NCBI RefSeq assembly: GCF_000718095.1
Contig: NZ_JOEI01000009.1
Coordinates: 372,001-436,000, forward strand
DNA: 64,000 nt
Direction: 5' to 3'
Source of the DNA: Streptomyces scopuliridis RB72
GTDB taxonomy: Bacteria > Actinomycetota > Actinomycetes > Streptomycetales > Streptomycetaceae
In this document: positions 41,821 to 50,719 of the stretch, one piece after another
Position numbering within the stretch: position 1 is the first letter of the stretch
How the letters are laid out: every line of letters starts with the position of its first letter
Program-made: the position numbers and the translations under genes
Notes under the pieces: model-generated
Told to the model about the DNA's origin: nothing
The model's database searches: none
What the model saw: the letters and a program-made list of their open reading frames with translations, nothing else

Positions 41821-42669
41821 TCAGTGCTTGTAGAACCCCTGCCCGCTCTTGCGCCCGATGTCACCCGCGTCCACCATCCGGCGCATCAGCTCCGGCGGTG
41901 CGAACTTCTCGTCCTGCGACTCGGTGTAGATGTTGTCGGTCGCGTGGAGCAGGATGTCGACGCCCGTCAGGTCGGCGGTGGCGAGCGGGCCCATGGCGTG
42001 GCCGAACCCCAGCTTGCAGGCGATGTCGATGTCCTCGGCGGACGCGACGCCCGACTCGTAGAGCTTGGCGGCCTCGACGACGAGGGCGGAGATCAGCCGC
42101 GTGGTCACGAAGCCCGCCACATCGCGGTTGACGACGATGCAGGTCTTGCCCACCGACTCGGCGAACTCCCGAGCGGTGGCGAGGGTTTCGTCGCTCGTCT
42201 TGTAGCCGCGCACCAGCTCGCAGAGGCGCATCATGGGCACCGGCGAGAAGAAGTGCGTACCGACCACGCGTTCCGGGCGCCGGGTCGCGGCCGCGATCTT
42301 GGTGATCGGGATCGCCGAGGTGTTGGAGGCGAGGACGGCGTCGTCCCGTACGAGCTTGTCGAGCGTACGGAAGATCTCGTGCTTGACGTCGAGCTTCTCG
42401 AAGACGGCCTCGACGACGATGTCCGCGTCGGCGGCGGCGTCCAGATCGGTGGTCGTGGTGATCCGGGCGAGCGCCGCGTCGGCGTCGGCCTCTTCGAGCT
42501 TGCCCTTGGCGACGAACTTGCCGTACGAGGCCCTGATCGTGTCGATGCCCCGGGCCAGCGCCGCGTCGGTGACATCCCGCAGGACGACGTCCCAGCCCGC
42601 CTGCGCCGAGACCTGCGCGATACCGGACCCCATGAGTCCGGCCCCGATGACGGCGAGCTTCCGTGCCAC
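41821..42669 (-). CDS. 3-hydroxybutyryl-CoA dehydrogenase
   Basis: 282 aa from the GTG at 42669 (VARKLAVIGAGLMGSG). NAD-binding GxGxMGxG, then acidic EAVFEKLDVKHEIF, SNTSAIPITKIA, catalytic His in GTHFFSPVPMMRLCELV, and GFVTTRLISALVVEAAKLYESGVA. Oxidises 3-hydroxybutyryl-CoA to acetoacetyl-CoA, or reverses this in butyryl-CoA supply; it functionally joins the thiolase and icmA in this window. GGGGTGCGTC precedes the GTG. The open frame upstream belongs to the antisense reading of the TetR region and is not part of the gene. Confidence 0.94.
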   Translation of the reverse strand: MARKLAVIGAGLMGSGIAQVSAQAGWDVVLRDVTDAALARGIDTIRASYGKFVAKGKLEEADADAALARITTTTDLDAAADADIVVEAVFEKLDVKHEIFRTLDKLVRDDAVLASNTSAIPITKIAAATRRPERVVGTHFFSPVPMMRLCELVRGYKTSDETLATAREFAESVGKTCIVVNRDVAGFVTTRLISALVVEAAKLYESGVASAEDIDIACKLGFGHAMGPLATADLTGVDILLHATDNIYTESQDEKFAPPELMRRMVDAGDIGRKSGQGFYKH

Positions 42670-42823
42670 GACGCACCCCACGTTTCTTGTTCGGCTTCTG
42701 TTCAGCCTTAACGCCTGTTTACTTTGCGCTCTCTGCCGGAGGTTAGCGGTCGCGGACGGCCAAGTGACGCCGAAGAGATGCGCGTCACGTCTCACATGAC
42801 GGACATCACACCGGCGGGGCCCA

Positions 42824-43462
42824 TCAGGCGTCGCGCACCGCGTACTTGAGCACCTTCTCCCCCAGTACCGCTTCCATGTCGTCCAGCAGAACGAGCGCTT
42901 CGCGCGAGGCCGGGCCAGGCTCGGCGCCCTCCAGCATCCGCTGGGCGATCCGCCCCATGAGCGTCCCGTGCACCCAGGAGAGCTGGCCGGCCACGAGCGT
43001 GGGGAGCGTGTCGTCCTCGTCGGCGCCGGTCTCCTCGCGCAGCGTCCTGTCGAGGTCGACGAGGACTTCGTGCTGGAGGAACCCGAGCCGGGAGCCGAGG
43101 GTGTGCGAGCCGTGCACGACCTCCATGAAGCGTGCGTACCCCTCGAAGAGACCGATGGCGGGCGACACGGCCTCGACCAGCTCGCGCAACTCGCGGAAGA
43201 CGGCGTCCGAGGCCGACTCACCCTTGCCGCGGGCCCGTACGAAGCGGGAGAGCCGGTCCACGACGGACTTGCTGCGGTCGAGGAAGAGATCTTCCTTCGC
43301 CTCGAAGTAGTTGTACACCGTGTTGACGGAGACGTCCGCCGCCTCGGCCACCTCCGCGATCGTCACCGCGTCGAAGCCGCGCTCCAGGAAGAGGCCCGTG
43401 GCCACATCCGAGATGTGCTGCCTGGTCTGCCGCTTCTTCCGTTCCCTGAGGCCCTCGGACAT
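42824..43462 (-). CDS. TetR family transcriptional regulator
   Basis: 212 aa. The HTH contains VTIAEVAEAADVSVNTVYNYFEAKEDLFL near residues 33-61; the C-terminal ligand domain has GLFEGYARFMEVVHGSHTLGSR. Divergent from an ATPase/permease pair, which it probably represses; the 80-bp shared region has two AAACTT direct repeats (about 43497 and 43511) that could be part of its operator. Located upstream of the hydroxyacyl-CoA dehydrogenase but with a 154-bp gap. Confidence 0.88.
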   Translation of the reverse strand: MSEGLRERKKRQTRQHISDVATGLFLERGFDAVTIAEVAEAADVSVNTVYNYFEAKEDLFLDRSKSVVDRLSRFVRARGKGESASDAVFRELRELVEAVSPAIGLFEGYARFMEVVHGSHTLGSRLGFLQHEVLVDLDRTLREETGADEDDTLPTLVAGQLSWVHGTLMGRIAQRMLEGAEPGPASREALVLLDDMEAVLGEKVLKYAVRDA

Positions 43463-43542
43463 GGCCCCATCCTAGGCTCCGCCGTCATGAGTGAAAACTT
43501 GGAGTCATTGCAAACTTTAAGAGGTTCTGTTTTTCTGGGGCC

Positions 43543-44325
<783 letters not shown>

Positions 44326-44359
44326 GCACTTTTCGGCTCCCCGCCACAGGAGATACGTG

Positions 44360-45115
44360 ATGACCGCGCTGCTGTCCGACACCGCGCTGATCTTCGGGCG
44401 CTACGCCCGCCAGACCCTGCGCTCCCGGTTCCAGATCCTCTTCGGCGTGCTGATGCCGCTGCTCTATCTGCTCTTCTTCGGTCCACTGCTGACCGGGCTG
44501 CCGCTCGGTGGCGCGGGTGACTCCTGGCAGGTCCTCGTGCCCGGCCTGCTGCTCCAGCTCGCCCTGTTCGGCGCGCTCTTCGCCGGCTTCTCGGTCATCG
44601 TCGAGAAGCAGCTCGGTGTGGTGGAGCGGATGCGGGTCACACCCGTCAGCAGGCCGGCCCTGCTGCTGGGACGGGTGCTGCGGGACGCCGCGCTCCTCGT
44701 CCTCCAGGCGGTGCTGCTGGTTTTGGCCGCCCTGCTGATGGGGCTGCGCGCGCCGCTCGCCGGCGTCGTCATCGGCTTCGCGTTCGTGGCGGTACTGACG
44801 ATCGCGCTCGCCTCGCTCTCGTACGCCCTCGCCCTGAAGGTCGCCACACCGCAGGAGTTCGGTCCCACCATCAACGCCGTGAGCATGCCCTCGATGCTGC
44901 TCTCCGGACTGATGCTGCCGATGGCGCTCGCACCGGGCTGGCTGGACGTGCTGTCGCACTTCGTCCCGTTCCGCTACCTGGTGGACGCGGTCCGGGCCGG
45001 CTACGTGGGCGACTACGCCGGTACGGCCATGCTGTACGGGGTCCTGATGGCGGTCGCGCTCACGCTCATATCCGTCACCGTCGGTACACGGGTCTTCCGG
45101 AAAGCGGGCGCCTAA
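44360..45115 (+). CDS. ABC-2 type permease (DrrB-like)
   Basis: 251 aa from the ATG at 44360 (AGGAG seven bases upstream; a GTG immediately precedes it). Six hydrophobic segments. ABC-2 landmarks: SRFQILFGVLMPLLYLLFFGPLL, VVERMRVTPVSRPALLLGRVLRD, and SMPSMLLSGLMLPMALAPGWL near the C-terminus. Works with the upstream ATPase. Ends 13 bases before the adenosyltransferase gene, so the latter may be co-transcribed. Confidence 0.92.
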   Translation: MTALLSDTALIFGRYARQTLRSRFQILFGVLMPLLYLLFFGPLLTGLPLGGAGDSWQVLVPGLLLQLALFGALFAGFSVIVEKQLGVVERMRVTPVSRPALLLGRVLRDAALLVLQAVLLVLAALLMGLRAPLAGVVIGFAFVAVLTIALASLSYALALKVATPQEFGPTINAVSMPSMLLSGLMLPMALAPGWLDVLSHFVPFRYLVDAVRAGYVGDYAGTAMLYGVLMAVALTLISVTVGTRVFRKAGA

Positions 45116-45128
45116 CTACGCTGGCCAT

Positions 45129-45701
45129 ATGGTCAATCTGACGCGCATCTACACCCGCACCGGCGACAAGGGCACGACGGCGCTCGGCGACATGAGCCGT
45201 ACCGCCAAAACCGATCTGAGGATCGCCGCGTACGCCGACGCCAATGAGGCCAACGCGGTCATCGGTACGGCGATCGCCCTGGGGCAGCTGCCCCCCGAAC
45301 TCGTGAAGGTCCTCGTCCGCGTCCAGAACGATCTGTTCGACGTGGGCGCGGACCTGTCCACCCCGGTGGTGGAGAAGCCGAAGTTTCCGCCGCTGCGCGT
45401 CGAGCAGCCGTACATCGACAAGCTGGAGGCGGACTGCGACCACTTCCTGGAGCAGCTGGAGAAGCTGCGCAGCTTCATCCTTCCCGGCGGCACCCCGGGC
45501 GCGGCCCTGCTGCACCAGGCATGCACGGTCGTACGTCGCACGGAGCGCTCCACCTGGGCGGCGCTCGACGTACACGGCGAGACCATGAACGCCCTGACGG
45601 CGACGTACCTGAACCGCCTCTCCGACCTCCTGTTCATCCTGGCCCGCGTGGCGAACAAGGAGGTCGGAGACGTGCTCTGGGTCCCGGGCGGCGAACGCTG
45701 A
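45129..45701 (+). CDS. ATP:cob(I)alamin adenosyltransferase (PduO type)
   Basis: 190 aa. N-terminal ATP-binding TRIYTRTGDKGTTALGDMSRTAK, DANEANAVIGTA, and C-terminal VRRTERSTWAAL, then NRLSDLLFILARVANKE: the PduO signature. Makes adenosylcobalamin, the cofactor of IcmA and methylmalonyl-CoA mutase, and hands it on under MeaB control. Together with icmA, meaB and mce it makes the window rich in B12-dependent acyl-CoA functions. Confidence 0.95.
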   Translation: MVNLTRIYTRTGDKGTTALGDMSRTAKTDLRIAAYADANEANAVIGTAIALGQLPPELVKVLVRVQNDLFDVGADLSTPVVEKPKFPPLRVEQPYIDKLEADCDHFLEQLEKLRSFILPGGTPGAALLHQACTVVRRTERSTWAALDVHGETMNALTATYLNRLSDLLFILARVANKEVGDVLWVPGGER

Positions 45702-45744
45702 CGCCGGGCTCCACGCGGTTCTGTCCGTGTCCGTGCCCGAGCCG

Positions 45745-46218
45745 TCACCCGGCCGGGGGCCCGGGTCTCGGTTGCGTGGTCGGAGCCGGCGCCGACTCGT
45801 CGTCGGCTTCCTCCATGGCCTCGTCGATGGCTTCGTCGATCGTGTCGATGGCCGCCTCGATGGCGACGGTTGCGGCTGCCACCACAACCACAGCGGCCAC
45901 CGCGACGACCGCGACCGCGGCCACGGGCACCAGAACGGCGAACCAGACCAGATGGCCGTCCAGTTCGACGAAGCTGGTCGGATTGCCACCGGTGAAGGCA
46001 TACCTGTTACCGGTGTACGGGTCCACGCCGAGGTTCATGTCGGCGGGGGCGCCGGTGTACATGTCCCGGGTGGTGAAGCGGTTCAGACCCGGACTGTAGT
46101 CGCGGAAGCCCATGTCGTACGTACCGGACTGTGCGTCCCAGCACTTGGAGTTGTACCGGTAGGAAGCGCGCAGGTTCGCAGATTCCTGGAGGGGAGCGAG
46201 CGAGAACCCGCGCGCCGG
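45745..46218 (-). pseudogene. Remnant of an RHS/YD-repeat protein C-terminus
   Basis: Open for 157 codons after a stop at 46219-46221, with an internal ATG at 46113 but no credible start. It reads through the RHS core end: SYRYNSKCWDAQSGTYDMG, GFRDYSPGLNRFTTRDMY, VDPYTGNRYAFTGGNPTSFV, ELDGH. After the DGH junction come a hydrophobic stretch and an acidic EAIDEAMEEADDE tail of 69 residues, where a polymorphic-toxin domain would lie. An intact RHS protein is over 1000 aa, so this is an orphan tip; the rest is missing. A short protein from 46113 may still be made. Confidence 0.75.
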
Positions 46219-46252
46219 TCATCCGATTGGGGAGCCCTGACGCGCGGGTTCT
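46203..46252. repeat. 12-bp perfect inverted repeat at the edge of the RHS remnant
   Basis: AGAACCCGCGCG at 46203-46214 and CGCGCGGGTTCT at 46241-46252, 26-base loop. It sits where the RHS frame breaks, between two minus-strand units, and may be a terminator for the esterase operon or a junction scar. Confidence 0.6.
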
Positions 46253-46303
46253 GCATGTTGATGGCGATTCTTGGAAATGGGTCTGACCGCGTATCCGTGA
46301 AAG

Positions 46304-47302
46304 CTATGGTCGATCACCGTCGACTGGAGTCAGCGGCGCTATGCGGCGCAGTTCGAGGAGTCGGGCGAGCCAGTCGGTGCGGGTTCGGCGGGCTGTGGTC
46401 GAGATGTGTGCCTGCGGGTACAGGGCGTCGAAGCCGTGGAAGCCACCCGCCCAGACGTGGAGTTCGGCCTGGCCGCCCACCGCCCAGATGCGGGTGGCGT
46501 AGTCGGTGTCCTCGTCACGGAAGACCTCGGCGGAGCCGGTGTCGATGTAGGTGGTCGGCAGGCCCGAGAGATCTTCGGCCAACGCCGGCGAGACGTATTC
46601 GGACACCTCGGCGTCGGTGAGGTCGCCGAGGACCGCGCCCCATCCGAACGCGTTCATCTCACCGGTCCAGACGCCGGGCACGCCGGAGTACTGGCGGCTG
46701 GAGATGGTGGTGTTGCGGTGGTCGAGCATGGGGCAGATCAGCATCTGCGCGGCGATCGCCGGGCTGCCGAGGTCGCGGGCCAGCAGGGTGACGCCGGCGG
46801 CGAGGCCGCCTCCCGCGCTGGTGCCCGCGACGACGATCCGGGCGGGGTCGATGCCCAGTTCGGCGGTGTGTTCAGCGACCCAGAGCAATCCCTGATAGCA
46901 GTCTTCGACCAGGACGGCGCCGGTGGCCTCCGGCGCGAGCCGGTAGTCCACGGAGACCACGACCGCGCCGAACTGGTCGAGCCACTCCAGCGGGATGTCG
47001 ATCTGGGAGAAGCGGTCTCCCATGACCATCCCTCCGCCGTGGATCCAGTAGACGCAGGGTGCGGCAGTGGTCCGATCGGTGTTCGCAGGGCTGAGGACCG
47101 AAAGAGGAATCGGGGCACCGTCCTTGGCGGGCACGGTGATCTCGCGCCGGTCGACCTGTCGGTGTTCGAGGAGGGATTCGATGGGTGTCGAGGGGAGTTG
47201 GCGCAGTTGCGCGAGGACTTCCGGGTTGAGCCGGGACATGAGGGGCATGTCGGCCAGGAGCTCACGCAGTTCGGGGTCCAGGGCGGGTCGTGCCATGGTC
47301 AT
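46304..47302 (-). CDS. Alpha/beta hydrolase, hormone-sensitive-lipase-like esterase
   Basis: 332 aa. Oxyanion-hole motif YWIHGGGMVMGD, nucleophile Ser in VVAGTSAGGGLAAG, acid and base in the C-terminal third (VFRDEDTDYATRIW, then WAGGFHGFDAL). HSL/bacterial family IV esterases act on short-chain esters. Follows the small monooxygenase by 98 bases with a strong hairpin between. Part of an accessory block; substrate unknown. Confidence 0.92.
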   Translation of the reverse strand: MTMARPALDPELRELLADMPLMSRLNPEVLAQLRQLPSTPIESLLEHRQVDRREITVPAKDGAPIPLSVLSPANTDRTTAAPCVYWIHGGGMVMGDRFSQIDIPLEWLDQFGAVVVSVDYRLAPEATGAVLVEDCYQGLLWVAEHTAELGIDPARIVVAGTSAGGGLAAGVTLLARDLGSPAIAAQMLICPMLDHRNTTISSRQYSGVPGVWTGEMNAFGWGAVLGDLTDAEVSEYVSPALAEDLSGLPTTYIDTGSAEVFRDEDTDYATRIWAVGGQAELHVWAGGFHGFDALYPQAHISTTARRTRTDWLARLLELRRIAPLTPVDGDRP

Positions 47303-47348
47303 GGTCGTTTGCCTTTCGTGGTGGTGCCGGACGGCCGGGCAAGGAGGG

Positions 47349-47376
47349 TGCCGCCTCGGCGGGCGCCGAGGCGGCA
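47349..47376 (-). terminator. Strong hairpin between monooxygenase and esterase genes
   Basis: 12-bp perfect arms TGCCGCCTCGGC and GCCGAGGCGGCA with loop GGGC. Its position between two same-strand genes suggests partial termination or mRNA stabilisation. Confidence 0.6.
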
Positions 47377-47400
47377 GGCCGGGGGGGATTGATCGGGGCT

Positions 47401-47718
47401 TCAGAAGGCGGCCTTGCCGCGGACCGGGACGTAGTCGGTGTACTCGGGCTCCTTGGCCAGCAGCGGGTCGATCTGCGCCACGATGGCCTGGGCGGCCTCA
47501 CCGGCGAAGATCCGGTGATGGTCGCCCTCGCTGGTCCAACCCTCGGTGACGTGGACGACGCCGGGATCGGACGCGGAGCGGGAGACCAGGTAGACGACGC
47601 AGTGTTCGCTCGCGCCGGGGCTGCCCTCGTTCAGACCGGTCAGCAGGAGGTCGACCAGCCGGTCGCCCATGCCGGGCCTGGCGGTCAGGGTGGCGCTGAA
47701 GCCATAGTTGGCGATCAT
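47401..47718 (-). CDS. Antibiotic-biosynthesis-monooxygenase-fold small protein
   Basis: 105 aa from the ATG at 47718 (GAGAGGG five bases upstream). Dimeric ferredoxin-like ABM pattern: GFSATLTARPGMGDRLVDLLL, HCVVYLVSRSASDPGVVHVTEGWTSEGDHHRI, and IVAQIDPLL. ABM proteins act on quinones and polyphenols or are heme-degrading; here the exact role is unknown. Divergent from the AraC regulator, which probably controls it and the downstream esterase. Confidence 0.85.
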   Translation of the reverse strand: MIANYGFSATLTARPGMGDRLVDLLLTGLNEGSPGASEHCVVYLVSRSASDPGVVHVTEGWTSEGDHHRIFAGEAAQAIVAQIDPLLAKEPEYTDYVPVRGKAAF

Positions 47719-47788
47719 GCTTGCCCTCTCGGTCGGTGTTGGAGTTCGGTGACTCCATTCAAACGAGCTGACCTGCGGAAACGTTAGA

Positions 47789-47820
47789 ACGATGCTCGCC
47801 CGCACTTGCACGATCCTCGC
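47789..47820. promoter_or_regulatory. Direct repeat ACGATGCTCGC / ACGATCCTCGC, 21 bases apart
   Basis: Ten of eleven bases match. Two helical turns between direct half-sites is the geometry bound by AraC-family proteins; the pair lies between the divergent monooxygenase and AraC genes. Confidence 0.6.
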
Positions 47821-47862
47821 GAGTACGGGAGCCATGGCCCGCAACGGTGCTGCAATGGACGC

Positions 47863-48768
47863 ATGCACCTCGAAGAGCTCCGCACCCTGCTGGCCCGGCA
47901 CGCCGGGCCCGACTGGACCACCGCCATCGACGGCGTCCTCGTCTCGAAGGTCGACCGCCCGGACCCGCCGGCCCCGTCCATGTCCGGCACAGTGCTGGCG
48001 GTCATCGCCCAGGGCGCCAAACGGCTTGCTCTCGGCGACCGGGTCTACGAGTACGGTCCCGGGCAGTACCTGGTCGCATCCGTCGACCTGCCCGTCACAG
48101 GACAATTCACCCAGGCCGACCCCGAACAGCCGGCGCTCGGCTTCGGGCTCACGCTGGAACCGTCCGCCGTCGCCGAGCTGCTCCTCCAGGCCGGCCCCGG
48201 AGACGCCCCCCGCGCCGGCGGCGGCACGCCCTCGGCAATCGCCGTCAGCGATGTCCCGCCCGCGCTGCTCGACGCGGTGGTCCGGCTGCTGCGGCTGCTC
48301 GACGAGCCCCGCGACCGGGCCGTACTCGCCCCGCTGGTCAAACGCGAGATCCTGTGGCGCCTGATCACCAGCGAGCAGGGGACAACGGTCCGCCAGCTCG
48401 GCCTCGCCGACAGCAGCCTCAGCCACGTCTCCCGGGCCGTGCGCTGGATCCGCGAGCACTACGCGCAGCCCTTCCGTGTCGAGGACGTGGCACGGATGTC
48501 CGGCATGAGCGCCTCCGCCTTCTACCGCAACTTCCAGGCGGTGACCGCGATGAGCCCCATCCAGTTCCAGAAACAGATCCGGCTCCAGGAAGCCCGCCTG
48601 CTGCTCGCCACCCACCCGGGCGATGTCACCGGAGTCGGCCACCGCGTCGGCTATGACAACCCGTCACAGTTCAGCCGGGAGTACCGCCGCCAGTTCGGCG
48701 CGCCGCCCAGCCGGGACGCCGCCCGCCTGCGCGATGCCGTTCGCGCCCCCACTGGTGTCCTGCCCTGA
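47863..48768 (+). CDS. AraC family transcriptional regulator
   Basis: 301 aa from the ATG at 47863. N-terminal AraC_N (PF06719-like) cupin: VIAQGAKRLALGDRVYEYGPGQYLVASVDLPV. C-terminal double HTH: RWIREHYAQPFRVEDVARMSGMSASAFYRNFQAVTAMSPIQFQKQIRLQEAR and GYDNPSQFSREYRRQFGAPP. Typical activator that often sits next to SDR or aldo-keto reductase genes, as here (SDR gene 138 bases downstream). A 21-bp-spaced direct repeat upstream is its likely site. Confidence 0.93.
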   Translation: MHLEELRTLLARHAGPDWTTAIDGVLVSKVDRPDPPAPSMSGTVLAVIAQGAKRLALGDRVYEYGPGQYLVASVDLPVTGQFTQADPEQPALGFGLTLEPSAVAELLLQAGPGDAPRAGGGTPSAIAVSDVPPALLDAVVRLLRLLDEPRDRAVLAPLVKREILWRLITSEQGTTVRQLGLADSSLSHVSRAVRWIREHYAQPFRVEDVARMSGMSASAFYRNFQAVTAMSPIQFQKQIRLQEARLLLATHPGDVTGVGHRVGYDNPSQFSREYRRQFGAPPSRDAARLRDAVRAPTGVLP

Positions 48769-48906
48769 GAGGATTACGCAAGGGGGAGCGAGGATAGTTC
48801 TACTATTCCCGCAGGCCAGAGCGATTCAATGGGATTGCCAGTTCTTCTGCGGAGCAGGAAAATGCCTGTGCTCCGCGGATCCCATCACATCGCCGAGGGG
48901 CACAGC

Positions 48907-49656
48907 ATGAAGACAGTTCTGATCACGGGTACGTCGTCCGGATACGGCCGGGAGATCGCCCTCCACTTCCACGCGCAGGGGTGGAACGTCATCGCCACGA
49001 TGCGCACCCCTCGTGCGGGCGTCCTGCCCGAGTCGGACCGGCTCCGCATCGTCGAACTCGACGTGACCAAGCCCGCGAGCATCGCCGCCGCGCTCAAGGC
49101 GGCGGGACCCATCGACGTCTTGGTCAACAATGCGGGCGTCCCCTCGATCAGCGTGTTCGAGGGCACCCCCATGGCCCAGGTACGGGAGGTCTTCGAGACC
49201 AACACCTTCGGTGTGATGGCGACCACGCAGGCGGTGCTGCCCCAGTTCCGCGAGCGCGGCTCCGGCGTGGTGGTCAACGTGACCTCCAGCGTGGTGCTGG
49301 GCCACATGCCGCTCTCAGCCGTCTACAAGGCGAGCAAGATGGCCGTCGAGGGGTTCACCTCGTCCCTCGCGCTCGAACTCGCGCCGTTCGGTGTGCAGGC
49401 GAAGACGGTCGAGCCGGGCGCCTGCCTGACGACGAACTTCGCCACCAGGGCGACGAACGGCGCTTCACCGGACGAGTTGGTGCCGGCGCCCTACGCACCG
49501 TGGGCGAAGAAGGCCATGGACTCCTTCACGGGCCAGGACCTGTTCACCAAGGAGACCGATGTCGCCGAGGCGGTGTGGCGAGCCGTGCACGACACGACCG
49601 GCCAGCTGCGATTCCCGGCCGGTCCCGACGCGGTCTGGCTCGCCCAGGCGAAGTGA
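48907..49656 (+). CDS. Short-chain dehydrogenase/reductase
   Basis: 249 aa from the ATG at 48907 (GAGGGG six bases upstream). Rossmann TGTSSGYGREIALHF, NNAG, catalytic Ser in VNVTSSVVLG, Tyr-x-x-x-Lys in AVYKASKMAVEG, PG motif in VEPGACLTTNF. Classical SDR of unknown substrate, downstream of and probably activated by the AraC protein. A GC-rich hairpin follows. Confidence 0.94.
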   Translation: MKTVLITGTSSGYGREIALHFHAQGWNVIATMRTPRAGVLPESDRLRIVELDVTKPASIAAALKAAGPIDVLVNNAGVPSISVFEGTPMAQVREVFETNTFGVMATTQAVLPQFRERGSGVVVNVTSSVVLGHMPLSAVYKASKMAVEGFTSSLALELAPFGVQAKTVEPGACLTTNFATRATNGASPDELVPAPYAPWAKKAMDSFTGQDLFTKETDVAEAVWRAVHDTTGQLRFPAGPDAVWLAQAK

Positions 49657-49698
49657 CCAACAGCAGGCAAGGTGACGCGCACTGACGCCAGAGGCCCG

Positions 49699-49718
49699 CC
49701 CCGCGCACACGCGCGGGG
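49699..49718 (+). terminator. SDR terminator; rest of the 49657-49983 gap is empty
   Basis: Perfect 8-bp stem CCCCGCGC/GCGCGGGG with loop ACAC, 42 bases after the SDR stop. In the remaining gap to 49983 I see no supportable gene or repeat. Confidence 0.65.
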
Positions 49719-49983
49719 CCGGGCCGCCGTTCCATGTGACGCCTGCCGAGGTAGCTTGGCTGTTCGCTCCGGGTGGGCGGCGCCGACGTAGCGCATGGCG
49801 GTCCCCCGGGCGACCATGGACCGGATCATGTCCTGGATCAAGCCCGCCCATCACCCCAGGATCGCCATCGGCTGAGGGGCACCGACCTGGAATGCCGGGC
49901 CTCCTCAGCCACGAACCCGGTGAGGAGGCCCACCAGTGGGCCCACCGCGGCACCCATCGGGACACCCACCGGGCACCCCCGGC

Positions 49984-50568
49984 TCAGCGCTGCCCCATCG
50001 ACGACGGCCGTTCCACGCGGACGGATTCCGCGTCCGCCGGGGGCTTCTTCGGCCAGAGCGTGTACGTCAGGGCGATCACGCCGTGAATACCGGCGACGCG
50101 CGCCGCGTTGAGCTGCCACGCGGTCAGCGACTCCGTGCTGCCCGCGTCGCCCACGTACCAGATCGCGATCTGGAGCAGGACGACCGCGACCGCGGCGGCC
50201 AGGGCCGTACGGAGCCACAGCATGCCCTCGTACCGGGCGCGGGCCATGCCGTACCGCGGCGGTTTGACCGGCGGGGGGCCGCCGGCGAAACGATGGGCGA
50301 CCCAGCCGTCGATCCGCTTGATCGTGTAGTGGCCGTAGCCGACGGTGAAGCCGATGTACATCGCGGCCAGACCGTGCTTCCAGTCCGGCTCCGCGCCGTT
50401 CCTGAGGTCGATGGTCGTGACCACCAGCAGCACGACCTCCAGCAGCGGTTCCAGCAGCAGGACCGCCCCGCCGAGCCGCGGCATCCTGGCCACGTAGCGC
50501 AGGAACAGCCCGGCGGCCAGCAGCACCCAGAAGCCGACCTCGCAGGCGACGATCAGTGTGACGATCAC
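49984..50568 (-). CDS. Hypothetical membrane protein
   Basis: 194 aa from the GTG at 50568 (AGGAGAGG upstream). About five hydrophobic segments: LIVACEVGFWVLLAAGLFL, GGAVLLLEPLLEVVLLVVTTI, HGLAAMYIGFTVGYG, LRTALAAAVAVVLLQIAIWYVG, VAGIHGVIALTYTLWPKK. The motif GFTVGYGHYTIKRIDGWVAHRFAGG is distinctive, but no function is known to me. Divergent from chiS and preserved beside it, so a link to the ChiSR system is possible (weak inference). Confidence 0.8.
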   Translation of the reverse strand: MIVTLIVACEVGFWVLLAAGLFLRYVARMPRLGGAVLLLEPLLEVVLLVVTTIDLRNGAEPDWKHGLAAMYIGFTVGYGHYTIKRIDGWVAHRFAGGPPPVKPPRYGMARARYEGMLWLRTALAAAVAVVLLQIAIWYVGDAGSTESLTAWQLNAARVAGIHGVIALTYTLWPKKPPADAESVRVERPSSMGQR

Positions 50569-50719
50569 GGCGCCTCTCCTCTCTGTCGGCTCCAGCCTCG
50601 CGTCCGCGGGGCCACGGCACGTCGTCGTCAGTGACGAACCGCGACTGCATCCTTCGATGTACCCGGGCCTCGGCCAGGATGGGGACGCCGGTCCCCGGCG
50701 GGCGGTGTTGGATGGAGGG

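Noticed and set aside
45745..46218. RHS fragment considered as an intact toxin gene
   Set aside because: No credible start, an upstream in-frame stop and only the last part of the RHS core; no immunity gene beside it.
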